From the NCBI GenBank assembly GCA_034231615.1, contig CM067316.1, positions 31,932,009-31,996,008 of the forward strand: a DNA stretch of 64,000 nt, read 5' to 3'. The translations under genes were made by a program, and so were the position numbers. The notes beneath the pieces are model-generated. The model saw nothing but the letters and a program-made list of their open reading frames with translations. It made no database searches and was not told the DNA's origin. Below, in pieces: positions 40,501-55,500 of this stretch (positions are counted from its first letter, which is position 1; each line of letters begins with the position of its first letter). The stretch is from Meghimatium bilineatum (Eukaryota; Mollusca; Gastropoda; Stylommatophora; Philomycidae).

Positions 40501-43500
40501 AGCCTATATTTCGTTATAAGTTGTGGCATTTTCCACCCAAATAAGTGGGTAATTATGCCTATCTCTGATGAGCAGTTTCACAGCTGGCGAACAAATCTTG
40601 TGAAAGAAAGATGATATCATTGCCTACTAAGTCTATGGGTAATGAACGGAATTTTCTTTGTATGAACCATGCTGGGTAACAGTCGAATTAGACTTCGGTT
40701 GCTTTGTCCTCAAAGATAAGGACATGCACCAGTCCATGTTTCCCACAACATTCAGAGTCCAAGTCAACACTGTTTTGACTAGTGAATTTGAACAGATTGT
40801 TCAATATCTGCCCCTTGGGCAATGGGGAGCTGAATTTAAAGCTTCTTTCCATACACAAGAGTACCTGCTATAGGTTAGCGTATCCAGAACCTGAAATATG
40901 GCTCCTACTTGGAATGTTGTGATGAGACATTTTGCTATAGGACATTTCATTGTGGCTGTTGTTGTGTTCAACAACACTTGGTTTTGTGCTGGATATTTCT
41001 GATATTGCTATCTTAGCTTTACCCTTATACAACACCTATTTTAGCACACGTTGCCTTCCACAAAGGAATTCAATGTGCAATCTGTGTGCTACTATACAAT
41101 GGTCATATCGGAACATCAACTTTGTCGACAACCCCCTCCATCAGAACATCAGAAAGATACCAGGTATCACATCATGCATCGAATATATAAAGAAACAGCA
41201 AATAAAATGGTTTGGACATCTTATGAGGATGAATGATCAATTTCCCATAAGAGCTTAAAACAAGATAGGAAATCAGGATAAAGAGCCAAGGGCAGACCTA
41301 GGAAAAGATGGATATACAACATCAAGATCATCCTTAATAAACATGACTACACCTCAGCCAGAGCAATACCTAGCTCTGGAATGCAGACTACATCTCCTTC
41401 ACAGACTTCTATTCTTAATGGCAAGTTTGGAAGCTATGACAACACCACTGAAGATGAGACAATACACAACCTCTGAGGACTTGTGGCTCTTGGTACTGTT
41501 TATGTGGATTGCACATATTAATATAAGATAAGGGGCTGTAATAATAGGCAGATTATCACGGTCTGGAACGTCATGAATGCACTTTGTATTTCATTGAGTT
41601 CATCTCAATTGTCATGAATTGATCATGTAAATTCGATCATGTGCTGTAATAATATTTTATCTAAATTTTACAATCTTTAGAAAATGATAAAGCAACAGAT
41701 ATTTAGTAATCAAGAACCATATTTAGTAAGTCTTTGTTAATCAATCTATGTCTGTTCATTTTTTAATTTAAATTGTTGCTGTTTATTATGACTTTTTTTT
41801 AAAGTTTACAGTCTCTATTGTAGTTTATAGCTGTGTTATAAATCCATATTTCTTAACAAAAAATCAAACACAGCTTATGTTCATACCTTGGGAGGCAATG
41901 TACATCTTAGGTCTTGAATATCCCTGAAAACAATAAATGTATAAAATATGCTTAATTAAAAAAATGCATTCAGAATAGACTTGAAATAGAAGTAAGGAAG
42001 CTTCCAAGAATTATGTAAAAATTTAGAAGGCTATTTTTATGTATTTTGTACTCAATCAATGTTCCAGTGTGGTGTTGAAAAAATATGTTTAGTACAAATA
42101 CTTGATACAGTTGACATCCTTTTTGGGGGCTTTCCATGAATGAGTTAGTAAAAGCATTTTGTGATACACTGCTGGCAGTTTGTGCAATGGAAGCATCGAG
42201 GGTTTGAGTCCTGCATGTAACTTTCTGAGAAAGGAGTCAGCAGTTTCATTATGATAAAAATATATTAGTAACATGCACTTGACTGCTAACTAAAGCACTG
42301 CCACCACGCTTGATATTGTTCAATCACATTCAACAACTTGACAGGGTTGGTAATTAAGTATTAATGAAAAATATAACCTTTAAAATTATTAGTGTACACA
42401 GAAATAACCCTTTTTTACTCTCCTTGTACGCTCTAAATTGCTGGTGAGCCCTAGTCATTTAATCCTGGCTTTAATATATCGGACAAAAACATGTGAGTCA
42501 CTAGCTTTATATTTAACCAGTGTTTTTTCCCTTTTGTTACCGGAATTTTATGTAATTTTTTTTTAATTTGGGAGTACTCGTTTATAAGTCGAGACCACTA
42601 AATCAAGTTCTGATTTTTTCCCAAAACTTCTCGGTTCATAAGCGATTTTTTATGGTATGTTGTTTCATAATCAAATTAATAAGATATGGACTGAACAAAC
42701 AAATAAAACATGAATATTAAATAAAATAAAACATGACATACAACGTCCGTCATTATATAATTTGTTATAAGACGGCATATGAGGTAATTGCATTCAATGT
42801 CAGTCTCTGGCAATCATGATTCTTCTTCTGTGTTCATTCTCAAACTCCTGCAGATTAGCAGGATGTAGTCTGGAGAACGGAATACGTTGTGTCATAGTTT
42901 ACAGCATTGCAGCGATATTTGCGTCTTTCGGTCTGACACATCCAACTTTAGCATGGCTTTGGGTCACTTACCCTATATAGGATGGATAGCCAGCTCCATC
43001 CCATAACCTCCTTAGTCGCCTCTTACGACATGCATGGAAGGTAAATAGTGGTGCTATTCTTTGCTCCCCTTTTGGGCCCGGCAACACATGGGCGCATAAT
43101 CATGATTAATAATCTAAATATATTGTATTTATTATTCCATAAATAAACAAATGGCCACTTAATATTTCAACACATAAAACACACGGACAACACATATATG
43201 CCATCATGTCGATCCATTACGATGCCATGCGGTTCAACATTAAACCTAGAAATATTCAGAATGGACACCATCCCAAATATATACCCCATTTCTTAAATTT
43301 TAAGCAGCAAATTTGTGTTACATATTCAAATTTTTAGTTGGCACTAATTATATGTCATATTAATCTAATTTCATACTGAGGAATTGGGGCATATCAACCG
43401 CGCTTCGGAACGCCCTCAGTGGTGTAAATTCATCAGCATTTCCATATGCCATCACATAGATTAATGATTTTGTAAGGTTTTTTTAACAAGCCCATATAAA

Positions 43501-46500
43501 TTAATTAAATGACATATGGTGAACAGCAGTTATACACGGAGGTCTTGGTGACTGGATTATTAGGGTTGTAAAGTTTTGATATTATCAAATTGAATAAACT
43601 CCTACAGTTGAAATGAGTTAACTCACTATAAGACATTTTACTAAACCAAAGACAAAAAAAGGTGACCAGCACACAATAATTGAAAAAAATTTCAAAACAT
43701 TATTTCAGACATGAAAAGTAATTATGCATGCATGGCGCACACACACTGTGCATATTAAGACAAAACAGTTGGTCGCAATATTGACGTCTATGCATACAAT
43801 TTAATTACTTACATCCATGAAGTTGGCATTGACATAGTCAGAGTGAGGTTCATTGGGCAATGGATCCAGAATGATACGAGAATGATCATCTGTGAAACAA
43901 AGTTAACAGTCAAGGTTAATAAAGATGTAAGATGAACTTAAGATGTACAACTGCCTTGTGTTGTACACTATTCTGTTCATTCTCACTTAAAATTCCCTTT
44001 ACTTCAGTTTGGATATGAACAGGTAATCCGCTATCCTCTCTCCAAGTGGTCTGCTTCAGCAAAGATCCTAGACGCTGTCATCAACTTCCGGCAAGTCACA
44101 GATTTCTCTATGGAGCCACTTGGAAGGATAGACAAAGCCACCACTTTGTGTGTGTGTGTGTGTGGGGGGGGGGGGTGCGTGTGTGAAAACTATAAATCCA
44201 ATGTCCATGAAATGTTCAAACACTGATAAGCATTGCAATGCTGTTAGCTATTTCTGGCTTTGGTTAATTTGGACTATATCTACACTAAGGTATGTGAACT
44301 TTCTGTGGAATATGGTTGCAACTATTTAAGGTTCCCCAGTTCAATGGAAATATTTTAAAGTCATCATTGGCCTCTAGGTCAACCCAGTCAAAGGAAACAA
44401 GTACCAGAACTTCTGGGACAGTAAAGGTGGTGGGCATGATACCGACCATACATTCTGTTGGTCAATGATAAATATCGGCGTAACACTGTATTCTCTGATA
44501 CCCCTCAGGTGTGAAAAATGGGGAAACTGAGTTATGAATTAGTGTTATAGAATGATATTTTTACACATAAATGCTCAGTTGCTTAGTGGTCGACCAGAAA
44601 CTGTCTGACTAGTGTTACCTACAGAAAGTTCTCATGTAGCACTGTCACAATTTTATAACGTTCCCAGCATATAAGCTCTGTAACCCATTTTCTGGTAGCT
44701 GGTTCAATCATGAAGTTTTTTGGTAAACCATGAGTAACAGTGAACACATACCAGGGTTACCTGGTCAACTGGCAAGTGACATTTACTTATTATTATACTA
44801 CTGCAACTCCATGTCTCTTTTTATTTTCTCTTCATGGTTCCTGAAGAAGTGGTCTTGATCTGGTCATATGACAATACTAGCTCCACTTCGTCTCCACCAA
44901 GCAACTATCACCATTTTGGAGACCCTTTTGTGCCAAAAGCTGCAGAAATCAACATTTTTATACGACATTTCTCACAATTTATAAATATCATGTTATCCAT
45001 AAAATCAAACAGAACATTCATATTTACAGCAATTCTTTTTGAGAATACATCTTGACAAACTTGTAACATTTACAGTGATTATTGATTTTGATTTATATTT
45101 TCACATAAACGTGTGTTTACATTTTTAATTTGTGCAACTTATTACTATTGTTCTTTGAAGTGACAGCATCTAGACCTCCTCGATGTTTTACAGCTAGTCA
45201 GGCTTTGGAAATGTTCCAAAATTGGTTAGGTAACAATCCTGAGATTAGCTTTGATGGCAGTGATGATGATCTAGAATTATTACAATCTGACTGATGAAAG
45301 TTCTGATTCTTCTTCTGCGTTCATACTCAATTCCTGCAGATTAGCATGATGTAGTCCGGAGAACAGAACGTGATGTGTAATAGTTTACAGCATTGCTGCA
45401 ATATCTGCGACTTTCGGCCTGACACATCCAACTTCATCATATATTTGGGTCACTTTGCCCCTATATGAATGGGATGGGACAGCCAGCTCCACCCCATAAC
45501 CTCCTTAGTTACCTCTTATAACATGCATAGAAGGTAATAGTGAAGTTCTAATTCAGAGTTGGGATGATTAAGCTGATTGTTTTCAGCCATCAACTAGTGC
45601 AAGAAGTGCATGTGCATCTACTTCACAGAAAATAGAACATGCAACTACAAGTAGTGCAAGGCTGAACACGGTTAATAACCGTCAATGTCGACAGTGAAAA
45701 TGGAGAGAGGACATCCCATCACCAGAAACAAAACTGAAAATGATTTAAAATTTGATCCAACAAGCACAGAAAACATAAGGTTTGAAGGTGTGACATCTTC
45801 AAATTAGATTGTCTCATTCAGCTGTTGACTATGATAATTTAATTATTGATATCAATAAATATGCTGAATTCAGGTAAAAATTCTTATTATATAACTGACA
45901 TCAAGGTTTATTTATTTTCAAATCTTGGAAGCAAATAGCCTGAAATGAAATTTCTCAATTTTTTATGTTAATTATTTTTAGCGTGAATAAATGCCCAAGA
46001 ATAAGGGATTACTAGACAAAAAACACCAGAATTTGTGTACACTTCATTTTTTTTAAAAATCTTTCTAAGCAGGGAGAGGTATTGAAGAAATGTATCATTC
46101 TATGCTTCATAGAAAGAAAATACAATCACAAAAAATGTACAAGTCTACACAGATTAATTTGCAGAGGAAGCAGTAAGGAATGACGGAGATTACATTTTCA
46201 TAAGACTCAAATATGGGAATATAATATCTAAAGCGTTTGCAACCAGGAAATACATTTTCAACTTTAGAGCAGAAGCAGTTGAACTCTCATGCGCTGAAAG
46301 TCCTCACTGAACCATGACTGCCAAGACCAAAGAGGATAGCTATATTCACAGATTACAGATCCCTAATGGAATCAATCCAAAGCATCAGAATAGAAAATTT
46401 AGAAAGCAAACAATAGGAATAGAAAGAATAGAAAGCAAACAATAGGACATTCATAAAGTAACATGGAATTCTCCTGATGGCAGAACCAAGAACCAGATTG

Positions 46501-49500
46501 ATCACTTTTGTATTAGTAACACATTTCACACATTAGTACGTGATGTAAGAGCTTATCATGGTGCAGAAATTGGCAGTGATCATGTTCTCTGCATTGCCAA
46601 ATTCAAGGTAAAACTGAAAAGGTTATACCAACAAAACAAAAAGAGGAAAATAGACGTACTGAGACTACTTACAAGTGACTTACAAGCAGAATATGATATC
46701 AAGATACACAACCATTTTGAAACTTATTAAAAATTATAAATGAGGTATGGAAGGAAGAAAAACTGTCTCCACAATGGAAAGACAAAGTCATAGTAAAATT
46801 ACCAAAGAAATGTAATCTGTCTGATTTTAACAATGGGCAAGGAATTACTCTGTTTATCACAGTCAGGAAAAATATTAAGTAGTATGATGTTAGAGAGGCT
46901 CAAGGAATTAGTAGGTGAAAACATTAGAGAAGAGCAAGCTGGATTCAGACCAAAACGATTTTGTATTGACCAAATTTTTACCCTTAGAACAACTATCGAA
47001 GAATCAGTGGTAATGCAATCTGCACTTATTATCAACTTTATTGGATTTTCAAAAGGCATTTGATAGTCATTTGTTGGCACCAGCCAACACTCTGGCAAAT
47101 CCTTGATAATTACAGCTTCCCAACTACATATTTAAATGTAACAGAATCTGTAATCCAACTCTGTGGCAGCATGGTACACAGCCCGTCTGTGATGGTCAAG
47201 GTACAGGATTTTAATCCCACTGCAGACAATTGTGCATCCGGACCATTCAGAAAGAAATGGCAAACTATTGGACATATTTATTTTGCCTAGAAAATCACTA
47301 CAGCAAAAAATGCTGGGTTGACGGATATGTCCTGAATAGAATATGCTACCAAAAATCAAGTCTTTATATGACAACTCAGATGCTGAATTATAGATCCCAT
47401 AAGGTTAAGTCCAACCCCTAATAATGCACAAGATATGCTGATCAACTTTGCCATCTTTTAGAACAAATTGGTCTTCAGGTCAGCACTTCCAAGACTAAAT
47501 TAATGAATTTTACTAACTGTAACTTTAAAATCACCCTCAATGGAGAAACAATTCAGACAGTTGATAACTTTTTTATCTAGGCAAAAAAATGACACAAGAT
47601 GGTGATACAACAAAAGAGAACTCTACCAGAATTGTGTTGACATCAAGTGCACTCCACGACCTAACAAACATCTGAAAATCAAAAACAATAGGAAACATAC
47701 CAAACTACAACTGTTCAACGTTAATGTAATACCGTGTTGACATATGGTTGCAAAAGTTGGAAAATGACAAAAGCGGAAGAGTAATTGAATTCATTTGAAA
47801 AAAAATTTCTTAGATGATTCTTAAATATTGGTTGAGAAGAATTCAAGTCAAACATGCAAGTAAGAGAAGACACCAAACAGCAATATGTTTCTAAAACAAT
47901 AAGAAGAAAACAATAGACTTATATCGGACATGTACTTAAAATTAATGAAAACAGACTGCTACTGCAAGAATTAAAATGGATACCTGATGGAAAAAGAAAA
48001 AGAGGAAGACCAAAAGATACTCTTCGCAAGATAACCATCAAAGAGGGTATGACTATGAGTCTCAACAACATACAAGAATTACACAGTAGCATCACATCGC
48101 TCAAACTGGAGAGCTCTGGTTTCTGCCTTATGCACCGTATTCGGCACTGAAGGAACATAGATAGATAGATAGATAATATGTGTTCACGCCTGTATTTTTC
48201 CAGGATCTGAAAGTGGAACAAAGAATGGCAGCACAGTGTAACTTCCATGCATGTTGCAAGCTGTGATTTAGGAGGTTATGGGGTGGTGTTGGCTGTCCCA
48301 TCCTATATGAAAATATCAAGATTTTTCAATGAGTTGACACAGTTATTTATTTACTAGCAAAATGTATCTATACTTTCAGGTCTAATGAAGCATGATTGGT
48401 CAGCAACTTACAGGCTACAATATTTCCATATCTGTTCTTTACTTTGTTTTCCTGTCTTCTAGCAATATCACAGAGTGCAAGTAGTCCCATAGGAAGTTCC
48501 TATTCGATAAAAAGTAGATGATAAGATTCAATATGGTAAAATTCTAGAGAAAAATATTTTAATAAAATTATCTGGCAATGATAAACCCATATGCCATTTT
48601 GTATATAAAACTACAGTTATAATATTTTTCCTCATCATCAGGTGACATTTTTTTCCAGCATGTAGTCTTTTCTATGAATCTCTTGAATTCCCCTCTTTCT
48701 TGAGCAAGTTGTCCCGCCTCTTTTAGTGACATACGAGGGAATTCTTGAATGTCTTTTGTCCAATGGCGTCTTGTCCCTGTTGCCTTCTATCACCCCCTCC
48801 AGTAACACTCTCTACATGCTGTCATATCTCTTAATGTGACTGATAAAAGCTAGCTTTTTCTTTAATGTAATAATGAATACTCGCTAATTCCAATATGAAT
48901 TATTCACTACACCCATAAACAATTTCTGGGCACTATACTCCTGTAGTTTGCAGTTTTCAGGAGAAACATCCAATTTAAAATGAAACTGAGGAATACACAT
49001 ACATTCTCACTCTCCATTTTGACTGGAAGTCAAATATCTTTACAAGCATAAAATGGATGTCGCATAAGCTTGTATGTACTCAAGTGCACTCTGGATATTG
49101 GTGCAACTACCACTGAAGCAGACCCAATCTAGAGTAGACAGCCACTAATGTCTGTGACATAATAAAGCTCTTGAAGACAGGAGCATCGATTAATAATACA
49201 CATTCAGACAAGGAATATTTAGTGAGGATTACATGATGCAATGTATGACTGTCACTCACAGTATCCTGGAGGATAAATATCCACATGACATATGGGTCAG
49301 AGTATATATAGATTAGGCATCACAAAATGCAGTATGCAATCTGCAGTAACAAATGAGCAAGCAGTAATATATATTTATATGTGTGAGCATGTGTGAATAT
49401 ATATAAAAAATCTTTTAACTCTCTTAAGATAACATTTTCCCAGTGGCAACATTGGATGCGAGACTTTAAATAAGACAATATCCAAAAGAATAAATTCATT

Positions 49501-52500
49501 TGAAATAAAGTGCTACAGAAAGAACCTACAAATATCATGGACAGAGAGAAAGGAGAACATTGAAATTTTAAAACTGTTGTTATCATGTGACATATTCTCT
49601 CCAGAACATTGTCTTCCCAATGAACTCCCTGAACCCTTCTCTGTCTTGGGTGATGCGGCGTGCATTTTCCAACGAAGTATTCATGTTATCTTTAATGTCG
49701 TCAGTCCATCGTCTTCTTGGTCTGCCCTTTCTCCTCCTCCCAGGTGCTCTGCCCTCCATTATTCGTCTTTCTAAACAATTGTGTCTCTTTATATGACCAA
49801 ACAGGTGTAGTTTTCTTTTTGCTATTGTGTTTAGTAACCAACATTCTGGAATCTTCAATGTGTTTATAATATCTGAGTTTCTCTTTTTTTCTTTCCATGA
49901 TATTTTAAGTATCTTTCTGTAGCATTTCATCTCAAAGGCATTGATCTTCTTTGCCACTGTTTTACTTAGGGTCCATGTTTCACAGCCACATGTTTCAACC
50001 GGAAAAATTGAAGTTCATAGCATTAGCAGTTTCGTTTCTATTTTGCTGTTTTTTCCATATGTTTTTCAACCATGTTATTTTACAATATGCCATTGCCAAT
50101 CTCTTCCTTATCTCTGCCATGCAGTCTCCTGCATGCAGTCCCCTGCATGCAGTTGATGTTTGCTCCTAAGTATTCAAATTTATCCACACATTCTATCTCG
50201 TTATTGTCTATTCTGATTTTTGGTTGCTGTGTTGTTATGTTTGTTGACAGGATTTTTGTTTTTTGCGTGTGTAATTATAAGTTTTGTGATTCGCTGTTAT
50301 TTCTTTGTGTTAAGTGATTAGTTGTTTCAATCCCTTTATATCATTTGAAAGAACCACAGTATCATCTGCGTAGTGTAGATCAGGGATTTCGAAACCACTA
50401 ATGTTTAAAGCTTGGTAGTCAGCGTTGTGTATGTCTTCTCTCACATTCTTCATTAAATTTTCAGAATGTGTTCTCTTTACAGTGTTCGATTAGCGACTGT
50501 TCCCTCCCAAAGTAATGGCAACCTACGGGAATATTGTGCCTAGAAATTTTGAAATTACTTAAACTAAAGAAGGGTGGTTTCTAAATACCATCACAAGAAG
50601 GAAGCTACAGTATTTTGGACACTTAAAGTGACATGACTGAATCTAAAGGCTGATTCTGGAGGGCCAAGTACCAGGTGAGAGAGGAAGACCAAGAAGACGA
50701 TGGACTAGTGACATCGAAGAATGTATGCACATGTTTCAGAGAGGCGTTATGAGTTTACATGATAAAGACAACATTCTGGAAAGAATATGTCACTTTTTAT
50801 TTATGTATATAAATATATACATTTAATTATTTGCTATTATAAAGAAAAAGTTTTCCTTATACACCCATCTTTAATACTTTTTCAGGCAGTGAGTGGCCGC
50901 TACTACCACTACCACCATCTATTATTATTTTTATTATTATTATTATTATTATTAAGAGGAGCTCTGGACCCACAGCCTGGGTTCACCAAAAGTTACTGAT
51001 GATGATTCTGTGTATCAGGGATTCAGAAATTAATTATATAGAGTGACTGGCCAATCCAATCATGTCATTAAAAAAAATCAAAATTATGCAGTGAAACAGT
51101 AAGGGTATAGTAAAGAAAAAATGAGAACAAACAACAGAATTTGTTTTGGAGTTGGCGATACAAATGTGCCCCCATCTGCAGAAAACATAACATATTTTAC
51201 AGAACTGTGGTAACTGTACCACATCAGAAGAAAAAAATTATGGTCATCTGAAACAGATCTGGTTGACAATCTCTATAGTCCTGTCATGAAGCTGGTGACT
51301 ATAGTACAGTTCATTGAAGAAATGCATATCAGTGTTTGACTTCAATTGGAGAACAAGGAAAAAGACAGACCTTCACAGAGTATCATGGAAGGAAGCAAAA
51401 ACTCTCATCAAAAGAAAATACAAACATACATGGAGTTGCAGAACAGACTGAAAATTGCCATACGATCCCATCCTAAAGTAGAACAGATCCTAGCAACTAC
51501 TATCTTCAGATTAAAAGCACATCTCCGCAAAACAAAAGTTGTCCAAACTGACCAACATCCATTTCAAAAGGGTCTCCATATTCCAGAACACATCCTGCAG
51601 ACAATCTGAGGACTTAACATGACCCCAAGAGACCGAATTGAAAGTGAAGCTGTAGGACAACAGCGAGGACCTTCTGCTGATGACTGAATTCATGGAGGCC
51701 ATCCATTTACCTGAACAGACTGCTAATCATAAGAAACTGACTGCAGACGAAGATGAAGAAAAGATGTAACTACTAAAAAAAAGAAGAGTACCAAAAAAGA
51801 AATATTACCTCAAATTCTTTCATGAATCCCTGACAGTTTAGTTCCTTGTTTTTCAGGATGAAGTCATACAGTTCAGATACAGGAACAGGACTTGTTTGTT
51901 TTCTGTTGCTGACATTCATATATATTGGCTCATGAATACCATTCTTGGTGTTGTCATCATCCTCAATGGCAAATGAAGGTGGTTCACTACCTGAAAAAGT
52001 ATTTAAGATGGGTGTATAAGAAAAACTTTTCCTTTATAACAGCATATTAAAACATTGACAGAATACAAACAACTTTTTTAATCATGATGTTCAAGAAGGG
52101 AAGGTTTCATTGTTTTATACAGAAGGTCCCCAATTGACTCTTCAATCATATTCTTGCATGGAAATAAATGTTCACTGCACAAAATGAAGAAACAAATAAA
52201 CAGTGTAAGGCAACATGAGAGTTGAAGCAACACAAGGTGAAACAAGTAAAAATAGATATGGATTAGTCATGCCAATGCATAAAAACAAGCGATACTAATG
52301 ACAAAGATTGACGTTTGGACCAAAAGATCTCTCTCTTGGTAAAAGACAGTAAATAAACAACAAATCTAACATACAAAAACACAGGTCAGGCAGTGGCAAA
52401 AATACATGATAGGCATAAATAAATCAAAATAAATTAAAGCTCGGGTAGGAAAAATATTGGTTCACTATCTGAGAAGACCAAGACAGGAGTAAATAAAAGA

Positions 52501-55500
52501 TAGAGAGAATGAGAGTAGAAGACAATGAGGGCACGAAAGGGCGAGAGAGAATTAAAAAGAAATGGGTAATGATAAAGACAGGCAGAGGATGATACAGATG
52601 GGATTGGGGGTAAAAGTAATACAAGGAGGTGCAACAGAATGGACATAGGTAAGAGAACAGGGAATGAAAGGGGAAGTGTGATAAAAGAGAAGCATATTAA
52701 CCAGGTCAGGGAAACATATGAATCAAAAAGTAAGGTCAAAAAGTAAGGTAAAAAGGTTACGGAAAAGGTGACATCACATGGATAGAATAAAGCTATGAAA
52801 GAAGAGAAGGCAGGAGCAAGGAAAGAGAAAAACAAAGAGTTAGGAGAAAAAAGTAGATGAAAAAAGCAAAGGTCAGAAAACGCAGAATCTGCAACAAGCC
52901 GAAAGTGAGCATTGTCCAAGACTCATGAATTATGTCCTGTTCTCTTACCCATGTCCCTCGAATTGCACCTCCTTTTATTACTTCTTAACTCCTTTACCCC
53001 CATCCCATCCTTATCGTCCTCTGCCTGTCTATCATTACCCATTAATTTTTGGTTCTCTCCTCTTGCTATTTCATACCCCCTCGTCTTTTCTCTCATTCTC
53101 TTTATCTTTTATTTCCTCCTGTCTTAATCTGTGTGAATAGTGATCTCAGCTCTCTATCTTTTTTTCTACCCTGGCGTTTATTTTATTTTTTAAAATTTAT
53201 TTTGATTGACCACTTAACAGCATAATGCCACTGACAAAATTTTAGGTTTAACCATCATTCAATTTTTCGATTCTCTCCAAGGTTTTAATACATACCAACA
53301 TGAGAACTTTCAATGTCTCTGTTCTCCAAGCTGTTCTAGACTTCCACTTTGCCTGTGCTTCTTCTTCTTCTGCGTTCAGCATGTGGTCATGCTATACCGT
53401 CAGACCTGTCATCAAGACGAAGTCCACTGTCTTCTCCAGGTCAGAGCGGCTGCCCCATAGCTTTTGCCTCAAGTCTGTATCCTCTGGCCAGGTCTGCTGT
53501 CTCTGCTCTTTGTATGTTGGGCAGTCCTGAAGTATGTGTTCTGGAGTCTGGGTTCCGGATCCACATGGACATTTATCTGTGTATGAGATCCTTAATCGAT
53601 AAAGGTGACCCAACAATCTGCAGTGGCCTGTTCTAAGGCAAAATATTGTGGTCTGTTGATATCTATGGAGGAGATGTATTGCATCATGTTCGTATTCCCC
53701 TTCCGTTTCTTTCTTCCACTTTACTGAGTATGTGTTGCGGATTATTGTTTTTACTTTTCCGTAAGACAGTGGGTGTCTGTGTTGCTCCATTTCACTTCCT
53801 GCCTTTGACAGAGCACCCGCTTTCTCATTTCGCATGATTCCACAGTGTGATGGTATCCACTGAAGGGAAATAGCTGTTGATTTTTGGATCTGTCTTAGCT
53901 CATGTCTGATGTTGTACAGAAGGCTTTCGTTTTTGTTGCATTTGTGCTGAATCTGTATATGTTCAGTGTTGCCTTGATCTTTGGGTTGAGTAGAAATGGT
54001 GATAGCTCACATGTCACTATGTTTTCTTTCTGGCATCTTGTCTCAATTCTTTCATTTCTTATACTTGTTTTAATGTTTAATGATTTATCTGGATATTGTT
54101 TGTCCGACTCTATGGTGGCCAAGGTACTGGGTTCAAATCCCGCCACGGGCAATTGCACATCCGGACTGTACAGAAAGCAATAGCAAACTACTGAATTTAA
54201 TATTGCCTAGAAAATCAATACAGCCTAAAAAATGCTGAATTGATGATTATGTCCAGAATAAGATATGCTACAAATTTAGTTTAGATTTTTTTTTCTTATG
54301 ATGCTCTAACCACTTTATTGCTATGCAACATCAACACTCACCTATTCTGGAGTCACCAAGCAAGTGGATACTCTCATCTCTTGTTAATATATCTTCTCCT
54401 TGATCCAAAGATTTATTTTTCAGTACATGCACATTTTTGTGTTTGCGTTTTCTGACAATATACAAGTTGATAAATGTCACTTTGAAGCATTATTACAACA
54501 GCAAGGATTGAATTTATATAAACTACTATTTCTGCACAATTAGCTCTCAAATGCATTATAACAAAGAAGAATGAGTTCTGTAATCCTTGTTTGATTACAT
54601 ATACAAGAACGAATTGAAAAGTTTTGCCTCATAGGCGATAATTTTATTAATATTCAAGATACACATATGAACTTTACATTTTCTTAAACCTTGTAATGTC
54701 CTTATAAGTGAGGTGTCGTTATTTTTCAACATAGTCCCCATTTCAGTCCATGCACAAATGCCAACGTCTGACTAGTTGTTGCGTCCCATCGAGGAAGAAA
54801 TCAGACGGTTTCCCCTAAAACCAGGTACACACGCTAGCTTGCACTTCCTCATCACAAGCGTAATGATTTTCCTTGAGAAGTTCCTTCAGCTTCAGGAAGA
54901 GAAAAAAGTCATAAGGTTCCAGAACATGGCTGTACTACGGGTGCGGTAAAATGTCATCAAACATGAGACGCTCCAATGAGACTGTTTGTCGACTCGTGTG
55001 TGGTGAGCATTGTTGTGCTGAAGAACTGCAGATTTACCCACATGAACATGCAGCAGTCGTGTCAGAGTTTCATCAAAGTTGTCACACAGAGATCGGAGTT
55101 GACAGTATTGCCGCACTTCAAAAATTCCATGCGGACTACACCCTCGCAGTCCAAAAAGATGGTCATCATTTTTCCCGCCAAAGCAACAACCTTGAACTTT
55201 CTTGGTGACGGTGAGTTGTTATGCCTGTACTCCATGGACTGACACTTGTTTTCGGGGTCATAATGATGTACCCATGACTCATTGCTAGTGACAATTCTGC
55301 GGATAAAGACATCACCTTCCTGTTCATATCACGTCAGAAGTTCCTGACTTGTTAGATGCCTGCTGTCACTGCTGTTTCATTTTCGGTGTCAGCATGCGAT
55401 GGACCCATCTCGCACACACTTTCCTATACCCAGGCATAGCATGGATAATGTAATGGACTCATTCAGTCAAAATCCTAAGCATTGTGGCGATATCTTTCTT

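Noticed and set aside
52434-53140. Open frames over the inverted repeat (up to 161 codons)
   Set aside because: They occur on the pyrimidine strand of each arm and mirror one another. There is no motif and no splice support.
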